In this document: piece after piece, positions 34,010-41,667 of the stretch
How positions within the stretch are numbered: position 1 is the first letter of the stretch
Layout of the letters: every line of letters begins with the position of its first letter
From: Bacteroidales bacterium
GTDB taxonomy: Bacteria; Bacteroidota; Bacteroidia; Bacteroidales; F082
Length of the DNA stretch: 64,000 bases
NCBI GenBank assembly: GCA_017530365.1
Contig: JAFXMK010000007.1
Coordinates: 62,001 to 126,000 of the forward strand
Direction: 5' to 3'
Notes under the pieces: model-generated
What the model saw: only the letters and a program-made list of their open reading frames with translations
What the model was told of the DNA's origin: nothing
Database searches by the model: none
Position numbers and translations under genes: made by a program

Positions 34010-35470
34010 ATGAACAGAGTTTTGAAGGCAATGGCAGCTGCTTTTTGGCATCCGCTGCGTTCTCACTTGTCGACCTTCAAGTTGGTGTCGGGAGTTGTGA
34101 TGGCACTCCTCATGTCGTTTGTGTTCTATTTCTTTTCTTGTGCCATGTTGGAGGCTTTTCGTGTGATGACGGTAACGCCAGAGTTTGACATTTGGGTGCC
34201 AAGTGAAAAGGAACGCTCATTCTATCAGTTGTTTTTCGCTTTTGTTTCGGTTATTTTGGCTCAGTCTTTTTGTTTGGCTTATTGGTTTGATGGTCCAAGA
34301 AGATTTTTCGAGCAGAGACATCGTTGGGCGGTGCAGATTGTCAACGGCCAGCGTAATCTGAATTGGTATTTCTTGTATTGGTTTGCGAAGGTCTTATTAT
34401 GTTGGTTCTGTATTTTCAGCTTTCCTGGTGCCTTTTACGCATTTTCCTTGTATCCCGACTTCAAGCATCTTTTCATTTTGCTCATCATTGTTCTATTCTT
34501 GCATCCATGGGTGGCGATGAGGCAAGCATTCAAGAGAAAAACCGTGAAATGGATGGCTTTGTCTGCTGTGCTTGTGGCCGTCCTCGCATTTGGTATGTCA
34601 AGAATCAATGTGGTTGATTTTAAGTCACTCGACAATGCCTTTTTGAGTCGAAATGTTCCTCATAGGTATAGTTTGGAATTGCCTGAAACGGAAACGTTAG
34701 AAAAAGTGGAACATGCTACGCTTTCCAAAAATGCCTATTTGGTGCAATCCAAAGACAAGACGGAATCAAAATGCTTGATTGTTGTAGATGGCAAAACAGT
34801 TGATCTGAAAGCGTTTTCTGAGTCTATGGAAGATTGGCGCTTATGCCATAATGAAGCGGACTTTCCTTTGCTGAATTGTCGTTTGAATATTGACAAAAAG
34901 GTGAAAATGAAGGATGTGGATGAGGTGAGACAAGCGCTGGCCGACATGCGATTCTATAGGATTCAGTATGCTGTAGTGCCTAGACGTCGTGAGTTGGATG
35001 TCAGGTATTATACTTTTTTATCCTTGCATTCGCTAAGGATACCTGTTCGGTTTTTGGACGATTCGCTTTATCAGAAATGGATTGTGGATGTTTCTGAAAT
35101 TCCTAATCAAATTGTTGTAATGCCAAAAGGGATAGGGACATTTGAAATCAATGGTGTAACAACGGAAGGAAAGGAGTGCAAAGCAAGATTTAAGGATTTG
35201 ATTCGACAAGATTTGAATTACATCATCCGCTTCAAGGTGGGCGATGAGATGCTTTACGGTGATTATATAACTGTTATGGCATCGGCAATGGAGGCCCTAA
35301 ATGACTTAAAGGAAGAGTATGCCATGGAGAGGTATTTGAAGCATTGGGCTCAATTGTACCCTGAAGAAGAAGAGGAGGTTTACTATCGTTTTCCATTCCG
35401 ATTCTTTGAGGAAAAAGACGCCCTGAAAGGGCAACAGCCACCAGTTCAGGGCAACGCCCTGGATAAATGA
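34010..35470 (+). CDS. Uncharacterised multi-TM protein with possible ExbD-like periplasmic domain
   Basis: A 486-residue protein with about five N-terminal TM helices (near 25-46, 72-92, 117-145, 151-168, 180-196). The soluble remainder contains CLIVVDGKTVDLKAFSE and, later, LNIDKKVKMKDVDEVRQALADMRFYRIQYAVVP, which resembles the strand-helix pattern of the ExbD/TolR periplasmic domain; this is inference. The gene is more AT-rich than its neighbours, suggesting a different origin. The last 17 residues (DALKGQQPPVQGNALDK) are encoded by a REP-like palindrome pair, so the original C-terminus was probably altered when the repeat inserted. No operon partner. Confidence 0.7.
   Translation: MNRVLKAMAAAFWHPLRSHLSTFKLVSGVVMALLMSFVFYFFSCAMLEAFRVMTVTPEFDIWVPSEKERSFYQLFFAFVSVILAQSFCLAYWFDGPRRFFEQRHRWAVQIVNGQRNLNWYFLYWFAKVLLCWFCIFSFPGAFYAFSLYPDFKHLFILLIIVLFLHPWVAMRQAFKRKTVKWMALSAVLVAVLAFGMSRINVVDFKSLDNAFLSRNVPHRYSLELPETETLEKVEHATLSKNAYLVQSKDKTESKCLIVVDGKTVDLKAFSESMEDWRLCHNEADFPLLNCRLNIDKKVKMKDVDEVRQALADMRFYRIQYAVVPRRRELDVRYYTFLSLHSLRIPVRFLDDSLYQKWIVDVSEIPNQIVVMPKGIGTFEINGVTTEGKECKARFKDLIRQDLNYIIRFKVGDEMLYGDYITVMASAMEALNDLKEEYAMERYLKHWAQLYPEEEEEVYYRFPFRFFEEKDALKGQQPPVQGNALDK
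35420..35461. repeat. REP-like palindrome pair, left of the RAYT gene (inside the end of the upstream CDS)
   Basis: GCCCTGAAAGGGC at 35420-35432, then CAGGGCAACGCCCTG at 35447-35461. The second is the reverse complement of the CAGGGCGTTGCCCTG core found twice on the right side, so the left pair is inverted relative to the right pairs. Confidence 0.8.
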
Positions 35471-35507
35471 TGTGATGCCACGACAACCGTTATTGGTTTT
35501 AGGTTTC

Positions 35508-35520
35508 GCCCTGAAAGGGC
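35508..35520. repeat. Solo REP-like palindrome adjacent to the RAYT stop codon
   Basis: GCCCTGAAAGGGC, identical to the copy at 35420-35432, lies 13 bases beyond the RAYT stop codon. Confidence 0.75.
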
Positions 35521-35533
35521 AAAAGCATTATGG

Positions 35534-35989
35534 TCAGTCAGAAAACACATACCTCTCGTCATATTCGACCTTGTAGTGCTTCAGGAAATCCAGATACTCC
35601 TTCCGAAATGACGATTTTTCATGGTGTGCTTTTTGATTCCTCACATAATTGATTGTTTTTGGCAATACGGACTCGCTAATTGAAAAAGCGGCGTAACCAC
35701 CTTGCCAGGCAAAATGTCCGTATCTGTCGTCGATGGTCTTGATCCAACGGCTGCTGTTCCGCTTGACCTCTTCCAAAAGATGAGAGACGGTTTCATTCTT
35801 TGATAGCTGACAAACTATGTGAACGTGGTTGGAAACGCCGCCAACAATCAACGTTTGGCAACCTGTGGTGTTGACCAGTTGTCCGATGTAGGAGTGAACA
35901 CGTTCCAGATGCTCCTCCTTGATTGCTGGACTGGAGGTTTTGATGTGGAAGATGATGTGTAGGTATATTTTGGAGAGCGATTGTGACAT
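35534..35989 (-). CDS. REP-associated tyrosine transposase (RAYT, IS200/TnpA-like)
   Basis: A 151-residue Y1 HUH nuclease of the IS200/IS605 TnpA superfamily. The metal-binding HUH is HVH in GGVSNHVHIVCQL; the segment RWIKTIDDRYGHFAWQGGYAAFSISES is typical of this group (seen as WQGGYAAFSIS), and the nucleophile is probably the tyrosine of TINYVRNQKAHH. The N-terminus YLHIIFHIKTSSP also fits. RAYTs are single-copy relatives that cut REP-like hairpins, and such palindromes flank this gene on both sides. No TnpB/IscB-type partner is present. The ORF is intact, so activity is possible. Confidence 0.9.
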   Translation of the reverse strand: MSQSLSKIYLHIIFHIKTSSPAIKEEHLERVHSYIGQLVNTTGCQTLIVGGVSNHVHIVCQLSKNETVSHLLEEVKRNSSRWIKTIDDRYGHFAWQGGYAAFSISESVLPKTINYVRNQKAHHEKSSFRKEYLDFLKHYKVEYDERYVFSD

Positions 35990-36006
35990 GATTTTGATTG
36001 CTTATA

Positions 36007-36050
36007 CCCAGGGCGTTGCCCTGGGTTGTTGACTGTTGCCCCTTCGGGGC
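36007..36050. repeat. REP-like palindrome pair, right side, copy 1
   Basis: CCCAGGGCGTTGCCCTGGG at 36007-36025 followed by GCCCCTTCGGGGC at 36038-36050, starting 18 bases upstream of the RAYT start. Confidence 0.85.
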
Positions 36051-36125
36051 GTTGACATGGCTCAATCGTTCTCGTAAATCATTTTCCCGGGCGTTTCCTC
36101 GATTTATCCGGGCGTTGCCCGTTAA

Positions 36126-36169
36126 CCCAGGGCGTTGCCCTGGGCTAGTAGCTATTGCCCCTTCGGGGC
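36126..36169. repeat. REP-like palindrome pair, right side, copy 2
   Basis: The same two palindromes as at 36007-36050 with the same internal spacing, shifted by 119 bases. A partial related unit (CCGGGCGTTGCCCG) lies between the copies. It ends 5 bases before the htpG stop codon. Confidence 0.85.
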
Positions 36170-36174
36170 GGCCT

Positions 36175-38094
36175 TTATAACAGATCCATATTGCGCTTCA
36201 CAAACTCGCTCAAATCCTTGCCTTTCAGCAAATTCTTCGAAAGCAATGCGAGGTCGTAAATCTGCCGAATCGTGGCTTCTTGTGCGGCTTCGTCCTTGTC
36301 CAAGAGGCCGGTGATGACGGGGCTGTTGGTGTTGAGCATCAGCGTGTAGCTGTCGGGCATCGAGCCGTAGAACGACATGGGGCCGCCGCCCATCTGCTCC
36401 ATCTCCTTCATGCGGCGCATCCACTCGTTTTGGGTGATCTCCACGGGCGCGGCTTCTGCGCCTTCGTTGCTGAACTCCACGTTGAACTTCACCTTGTCGA
36501 TGACCTTCTCGAAGGCGGCCTTCACGGTCTCCTTCTGCTTGTCGTCGAGGCCCGAGGCGGCTTCCTTGTCGTCCTTCACGATGAGTTTGTCGATGGTGTT
36601 GGAGTCCACACGGGCAAACATCGCACGGTTGTCACTGCCTTTCTCGCCTTCCTTCTGCTCGTAGGCGCTGATGAAATGCGGGTCGAGGATGCCGTCCATC
36701 ATCAAGACGTTGTAGCCCTTGGCCTTGGCGTTCTCAATGTTGGTGTATTGGTCGTCCTTGTCGGTGGCATACAGATAGACCAGCATCTTGTCCTTGTTGG
36801 TCTGGTTTTCCTTAATCAAGGTCTTGTACTCCTCGATGGTATAGTACTTGTCGTCGGTGTCCTTGAAGAGGAAGAACTTCTCGGCGCGCTCGTAGAACTT
36901 CGGGTCGCTCATCATGCCGTATTCGATGAACACGCGGATGTCGTCCCAGTTCTTCTCGTAGGCATCACGGTCTTTCTTGAACAACTCTTCAAGTTTCTCG
37001 GCCACCTTCTTGGTGATGTAGGTCGAGATTTTCTTCACGTTCTGGTCGCTTTGCAGGAACGAGCGGCTGACGTTCAGCGGGATGTCGGGCGAATCGATGA
37101 CGCCGTGCAGCAGCGAGAGGAACTCGGGCAGGATGCCTTCGACGCTATCGGTGACGAAGACCTCGTTGCAGTAGAGTTGGATCTTGTTGCGCTGGAACTC
37201 GTAGCGGTTCTTCACCTTTGGGAAATAGAGGATGCCCGTGAGGTTGAAGGGGTAATCGACATTGAGGTGGATGTGGAACAGCGGCTCGCCGAAGTTCATT
37301 GGGTAGAGCGTGTGATAGAAGTCGTTGTATTCCTCGTCCTTGATGTCGGCAGGGGCTTTCTTCCACAGCGGCGCCACGTCGTTGATGATCCAAGGCTTCT
37401 CCACTTCTTTGGTCTTGGGTTTGCCGTCCTTGTCGGTCTCGCCCTCGATTTCCTCTTGCACCTTGCGTGTGCCGAACTGAATCGGGATGGGCAGGAACTT
37501 GCAGTATTTGTTGAGCAGTTCGCGGATGCGGCCTTCTTCGAGGAACTCGGCAGCATCGTCACTGATATAAAGGATGACATCGGTGCCACGGTCGCCCTTC
37601 GGGATCTCGTTCATCGTGTACTCCGGGCTGCCGTCGCACTCCCAGATGACGCCGTTGGTGCCTTCTTCCTTGCAGGACTTCGAGATCAGCGACACCTTCG
37701 AGGAGACCATGAAGGCGGAGTAGAAGCCCAAGCCAAAATGTCCGATGATGTTGGCGGCTTCGGCCTCGCTTTGGGTCTTGAACTTGGCGATAAACTCTTC
37801 AGCGCCTGAGAAAGCGATTTGGTTGATGTACTTGTCGACCTCTTCGGCGTTCATGCCGATGCCGCGGTCGCGGACGGTGAGGGTCTTTTTCTTCTTGTCG
37901 ACTTCCACCTTGATGGTAAGGTCGCCGAGCTCGCCCTTGAACTCGCCCGAAGCGGCCAGGGCTTTCAGTTTTTGCGTGGCGTCCACAGCGTTACTGATGA
38001 TTTCGCGCAGGAAAATCTCCTGGTCCGAATACAAGAATTTCTTGATGACAGGAAAAATGTTTTCTGTCTTTACTCCAATGTTACCGGTTGTCAT
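36175..38094 (-). CDS. htpG: Chaperone HtpG (bacterial Hsp90)
   Basis: ATP-dependent cytosolic chaperone, 639 residues. The GHKL ATPase domain shows FLREIISNAVDATQKL, RDRGIGMNAEEVDKYIN and NIIGHFGLGFYSAFMV (N, G1 and G2 boxes). The middle domain includes YFPKVKNRYEFQRNKI-type sequence (as GILYFPKVKNR) and SPDIPLNVSRSFLQSD with the catalytic arginine. The C-terminal dimerisation domain ends NLLKGKDLSEFVKRNMDLL. The stop codon lies next to a REP-like pair. No clear TAnnTTTG box is visible within 40 bases of the start. Confidence 0.97.
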   Translation of the reverse strand: MTTGNIGVKTENIFPVIKKFLYSDQEIFLREIISNAVDATQKLKALAASGEFKGELGDLTIKVEVDKKKKTLTVRDRGIGMNAEEVDKYINQIAFSGAEEFIAKFKTQSEAEAANIIGHFGLGFYSAFMVSSKVSLISKSCKEEGTNGVIWECDGSPEYTMNEIPKGDRGTDVILYISDDAAEFLEEGRIRELLNKYCKFLPIPIQFGTRKVQEEIEGETDKDGKPKTKEVEKPWIINDVAPLWKKAPADIKDEEYNDFYHTLYPMNFGEPLFHIHLNVDYPFNLTGILYFPKVKNRYEFQRNKIQLYCNEVFVTDSVEGILPEFLSLLHGVIDSPDIPLNVSRSFLQSDQNVKKISTYITKKVAEKLEELFKKDRDAYEKNWDDIRVFIEYGMMSDPKFYERAEKFFLFKDTDDKYYTIEEYKTLIKENQTNKDKMLVYLYATDKDDQYTNIENAKAKGYNVLMMDGILDPHFISAYEQKEGEKGSDNRAMFARVDSNTIDKLIVKDDKEAASGLDDKQKETVKAAFEKVIDKVKFNVEFSNEGAEAAPVEITQNEWMRRMKEMEQMGGGPMSFYGSMPDSYTLMLNTNSPVITGLLDKDEAAQEATIRQIYDLALLSKNLLKGKDLSEFVKRNMDLL

Positions 38095-38130
38095 ATCGAT
38101 GTAGATTTAAAATTCGAAGATTTAAAGATT

Positions 38131-38185
38131 GACTCGGGACACGGGACTACGGGACACGTGTCTCAAAGACTCGTGTCCCGTAGTC
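38131..38185. repeat. Inverted repeat with GGGAC-rich arms, copy 1
   Basis: GACTACGGGACACG (38145-38158) and its exact reverse complement (38172-38185) around a 13-base loop, preceded by GACTCGGGACACGG. There is no T-run. A related element lies at 56858-56934. It sits between htpG and the symporter gene. Confidence 0.7.
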
Positions 38186-38225
38186 AAAATATGTGCCATG
38201 GCAAAAACTGACATTTTGGCAATTT

Positions 38226-38256
38226 TTTGTGGATTGCATAAAAAAGCCTATCTTTG
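38226..38256 (+). promoter_or_regulatory. Promoter of the symporter gene
   Basis: TTTG at 38226-38229, a 19-base spacer, and TATCTTTG at 38249-38256. This is the best consensus promoter in the window. The ATG at 38261 is only 4 bases after the box, so the mRNA may be leaderless. Confidence 0.65.
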
Positions 38257-38260
38257 GAGC

Positions 38261-39553
38261 ATGAAAACAGTCTCTCATAACAAGAAACGTCTCCCGTTGT
38301 ATGCCAAGATCCTCATCGGCATGGCGCTTGGCGTGGCATTTGGTTTCGCTGCCATTGCTTTGCATTGCGAAGGCTTTGTCAGTAATTGGGTAGCGCTGTT
38401 GGGGACCATCTTCTTGCGTCTGCTGAAGCTGATCGCCGTGCCGTTGGTGCTGGTGTCACTCATTTTGGGAGTCGTAAGTCTGAAGGACATCAAGAGCCTT
38501 TCGAGAATTGGGCTGAAGACCATCTTGATCTATGTGTGTACCACCATCATTGCTGTGAGCATTGGCTTGGCAATGGTTAGTCTCCTCAAGCCGGGGAAGC
38601 TTTTCCCAGAGGACAAGCAGACTGAATTTGTGGAGCGTTACCAGCAGACTGTGACGGAGCGTGAAGCCCAGATGCAGCAGGTGAAAGGCGATTCGCCGAT
38701 GCAGTTTGTCGTGGATATCGTGCCGGAGAACCTGTTTCAGGCTTTTAGTAGCAATTCCAACATGTTGCAGGTCGTCTTTTTCGCCCTGCTTTTTGGTGTT
38801 GCGCTGATTTGTGTGGGACAGTCAAAGACGGCATCGGTTGTGCGTTTTTTTCAGCAGCTAAATCTTATTCTGCTGAAAATCATTGATTTCATTATGGCTT
38901 TTGCGCCATTGGGCGTTTTTGCTTTGATGGCAGGCTTGATGGTGGATTATGCTGGAGACGTCGGCATCATCTCTTCGTTGGGAATGTATGCCCTTACGGT
39001 CGTGTTGGCCTTGGCGGTAATTATTTTGGTCGTATATCCTGTCATCCTTCGTCTTTTCAGCAAAAAGAAGTTGGGTCAGTTCTTTAAGGCAGTGTTTCCT
39101 GTGCAGATGCTGGCTTTTTCGACCAGTTCGAGTGCGGCCACTTTGCCACTGACCATGGAACGCACACAGAAGCATTTGGGCGTGTCTGAAGAGGTCTCCT
39201 CGTTTGTGCTTCCGGTGGGTGTGACTATCAACATGGACGGCACCAGTTGCTATCAAGCGGTGGCGGCTGTGTTTTTGGCGCAAGTGATGGGCATTGACTT
39301 GTCTTTTGGGCAGATATTGCTCATCTTAGCCACGGCCACCATCTCCTCCATAGGCACTCCGGGTATCCCAGGTGGCTCTATCGTGATGCTGATGATCGTA
39401 CTCGATTCGGTGGGTATCCCGATAGAAGGGCTCGCCTTGATTTTGGGCATTGATCGTCCTTTGGATATGTTGAGGACCGTGGTCAATGTGACGGGCGACA
39501 CTACAGTTGCTTGTGTTGTGGATAACAAAAACGAGTTGCATATAAACGCATGA
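38261..39553 (+). CDS. Dicarboxylate/amino acid:cation symporter (DAACS family)
   Basis: A 430-residue inner-membrane secondary transporter of the GltP/DctA family. The start at 38261 is set by the promoter at 38226-38256; upstream in-frame starts lie in repeat DNA. About eight TM helices are visible. Family motifs are LLKLIAVPLVLVSLILGVVSL, the serine-rich hairpin AFSTSSSAATLPLT, the NMDGT motif (INMDGTSCYQAV) and GIPGGSIVML in hairpin 2, with DRPLDMLRTVVNVTGD near the end. The substrate (glutamate, aspartate or C4-dicarboxylate) cannot be assigned. Its stop overlaps an ATG of the next gene (ATGA at 39550), suggesting co-transcription. Confidence 0.93.
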   Translation: MKTVSHNKKRLPLYAKILIGMALGVAFGFAAIALHCEGFVSNWVALLGTIFLRLLKLIAVPLVLVSLILGVVSLKDIKSLSRIGLKTILIYVCTTIIAVSIGLAMVSLLKPGKLFPEDKQTEFVERYQQTVTEREAQMQQVKGDSPMQFVVDIVPENLFQAFSSNSNMLQVVFFALLFGVALICVGQSKTASVVRFFQQLNLILLKIIDFIMAFAPLGVFALMAGLMVDYAGDVGIISSLGMYALTVVLALAVIILVVYPVILRLFSKKKLGQFFKAVFPVQMLAFSTSSSAATLPLTMERTQKHLGVSEEVSSFVLPVGVTINMDGTSCYQAVAAVFLAQVMGIDLSFGQILLILATATISSIGTPGIPGGSIVMLMIVLDSVGIPIEGLALILGIDRPLDMLRTVVNVTGDTTVACVVDNKNELHINA

Positions 39554-39567
39554 AAAGAATCATATTT

Positions 39568-41619
39568 ATGAAAAGGCACTTCTTGTTTTTCGTCTTTCTG
39601 TCAATGAGTTTTGTGGCTTTAGCCCAAACCCAGCAAGGCTTCGTGAAGACCAAAGGCCGCATGGTAAATGGCAAGCTCGTGCCTGGTCAAGGCTTGAAAG
39701 GCACTATGATTTCGGTTCAGGGACGAAGCGCCATATTGGTAAACCAAGCTAACGGTAGTTTTTCTTTTCCTGTGACCTCAGACCAGTTTCGTCTGGATTC
39801 GGTGAAGAAGAAGGGGTATCAACTTGTGGATATGGAGGCATGCCCAAGGACATATAAATATTCCAGCAATCCGCTTTATATCGTAATGGAGACCCCAGAA
39901 CAGCAACTGCAAGACCAGCTCGTTGCCGAACGGAAGATTCGCCGCAACCTTCAAAAACAACTACAGGAAAAGGAAGACGAAATCGAAGACCTGAAAGCCA
40001 ACCAACAAATCACTGACGAGGAATACCGCCAAGCCCTGCAGAAGCTCTACCAGGACCAGGAGAACAACGAACAGCTCATCAAGGACATGGCCAAGCGATA
40101 TTCCGAGCTGGATTATGACCAGCTGGATGAGTTCTACCGGCAAGTCTCCTACTACATCGAGAACGGCGAATTGGTGAAGGCAGATTCGCTTCTGAAAACA
40201 AGAGGCGACATCACCGTTCAGGTTGCTGACATCAAGCTACGTGGACAAGCGCTTCAAGATGAGCGTTCCCAATTGGAGAAAGCCGAAGCCCTCCAACAAG
40301 CAGACATTGAGGAAGCCGCAAGACGGTGCTACAGCTATTTTGAGACCTTCAAAGCCCAGCATTTGAACGACACTGCGGCATATTTCATTGAGTTGCGGGC
40401 TAGTCTGGATACGACGAATGTTGATTGGCAGATGGATGCGGGAAAGTTTATTCAAGATTATATTGCCGATTATGACAAAGCACTGGGATATTTCTATTTA
40501 GGATTACGTCATTCTCAACAGCAGTACGGCGAAAAGAATGGAAAAACAGCGACTTTTTACAATAACATTGGTGTTGTATACTGTTGGATGGAAGACTATG
40601 GTAAGGCCATGGAATATCAAAATAACGCACTAGCCATTTGGGAATCCCTGTTTGGCATGAATTCTTCCGATGTGGCCACGGCTTACAATAATATTGGCAA
40701 TTTACATATCTGGCAAAGCAACTTTGAAATGGCATCGGAATGTCTAAACACAGCCTTAAACATCCGGGAAACCATATTTGAAGAATCTCATCCCGATTTA
40801 GCCATCAGCTATCAAAACATCGGCTATTTACACGATGTTTTAGGTGACTATAACAAGGCGTTGGAATTTTATGGCAAGGCTTTATCAATAAATGAAACTG
40901 CCTATGGTAAGGACTATCCGGGATTAGCTAATACTTATAATAACATTGGTGTTGCTTTATATCATCAAAAGGGAGTTTGTGACACTGTGTTGGAATGCTT
41001 AAAAAATGCATTGTCCATCCAGGCTGCTTCTTATGGTGAAAACCACCCAGATGTAGCTACAAGTTACAACAATTTGGGATATATGTATGCCGAAAAAGGC
41101 GACTACAAGACGGCATTGGAATACTTCAACAAATCATTGGGCATTCGGAAGCAATTGTTCGGAGAGAATCATACAGTTGTAGCTGGCTGTTACAATAATA
41201 TTGGCATGGTGTATAGCTATCAAGGCGACCAAGACAAAGCGATAGAATACTATAATATGGATTTATCTATCTGCAAATCCGCTCTTGGTGAAAACAATTC
41301 CGAAGTGGCCGTTAGTTATAATAGTATTGGTTTGGCGTATTACAGAAAAGGAGATTATCCTAAGGCATTGGAATTTTACAACAAGGCACTTAGTATCAGA
41401 GTGTCAGCTTTCGGAGAAAATCATCCCGATGTTGCTTGGAGTTATCACAACATAGGCTCTGTGTACCGAGGCATGAAAGAATATGGAACGGCTTTGGAAT
41501 ACTACCAAAAGGCATTAACTATTTGGGAAGAAACACTTGGCCCAGACCATCAGAACACACAGATGGTAAAAGATAAAATCTCCGAAGTCAAAGCCAAAAT
41601 GAAAGAATCGGAGAAATAA
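39568..41619 (+). CDS. Orphan secreted TPR protein of the operon family, 42-residue repeat type
   Basis: A paralogue, 15 kb away and on the other strand, of the TPR proteins at 714-2894 and 20426-22600. It has the same signal peptide style (MKRHFLFFVFLSMSFVALAQ), TQQGFVKTKGRMVNGKLVPGQGLKG, beta domain, coiled coil, RYSELDYDQLDEF..ENGELVKADSLL, ELRASLDTTNVDWQMDAG and about eight 42-residue TPRs. The start at 39568 gives the cleaner signal peptide (683 residues); an in-frame ATG at 39550 overlaps the symporter stop (ATGA). The repeats are again more AT-rich than the N-terminal third. No CHAT, TIR or RyR gene is adjacent, so this copy may work with the distant operon or replace a member of it. 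Confidence 0.88.
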   Translation: MKRHFLFFVFLSMSFVALAQTQQGFVKTKGRMVNGKLVPGQGLKGTMISVQGRSAILVNQANGSFSFPVTSDQFRLDSVKKKGYQLVDMEACPRTYKYSSNPLYIVMETPEQQLQDQLVAERKIRRNLQKQLQEKEDEIEDLKANQQITDEEYRQALQKLYQDQENNEQLIKDMAKRYSELDYDQLDEFYRQVSYYIENGELVKADSLLKTRGDITVQVADIKLRGQALQDERSQLEKAEALQQADIEEAARRCYSYFETFKAQHLNDTAAYFIELRASLDTTNVDWQMDAGKFIQDYIADYDKALGYFYLGLRHSQQQYGEKNGKTATFYNNIGVVYCWMEDYGKAMEYQNNALAIWESLFGMNSSDVATAYNNIGNLHIWQSNFEMASECLNTALNIRETIFEESHPDLAISYQNIGYLHDVLGDYNKALEFYGKALSINETAYGKDYPGLANTYNNIGVALYHQKGVCDTVLECLKNALSIQAASYGENHPDVATSYNNLGYMYAEKGDYKTALEYFNKSLGIRKQLFGENHTVVAGCYNNIGMVYSYQGDQDKAIEYYNMDLSICKSALGENNSEVAVSYNSIGLAYYRKGDYPKALEFYNKALSIRVSAFGENHPDVAWSYHNIGSVYRGMKEYGTALEYYQKALTIWEETLGPDHQNTQMVKDKISEVKAKMKESEK

Positions 41620-41641
41620 TCAGCTTTCTCAAAATTTTTTT

Positions 41642-41649
41642 TATTTTTG
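41642..41649 (+). promoter_or_regulatory. -7 box upstream of the T9SS cargo cluster
   Basis: TATTTTTG, ending 18 bases before the ATG at 41668 in a 48-base AT-rich gap. The upstream TTTG element is not clear. Confidence 0.45.
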
Positions 41650-41667
41650 TAGGTGTGAAATCAAATA

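Noticed and set aside
35534..35989. Complete IS200/IS605 element
   Set aside because: There is no TnpB/IscB gene, and the flanking palindromes are repeated in REP fashion rather than as single left and right ends; RAYT is the better reading.
36007..36169. GC-rich hairpins near htpG as terminators
   Set aside because: The hairpins have no following T-run and occur as paired copies around the RAYT gene, which fits REP-like elements better.
36280..37809. Long open frame (about 509 codons) antisense to htpG
   Set aside because: It is a shadow of the highly biased htpG coding sequence; the translation is V/L/H-rich with no domain pattern, and htpG is certain.
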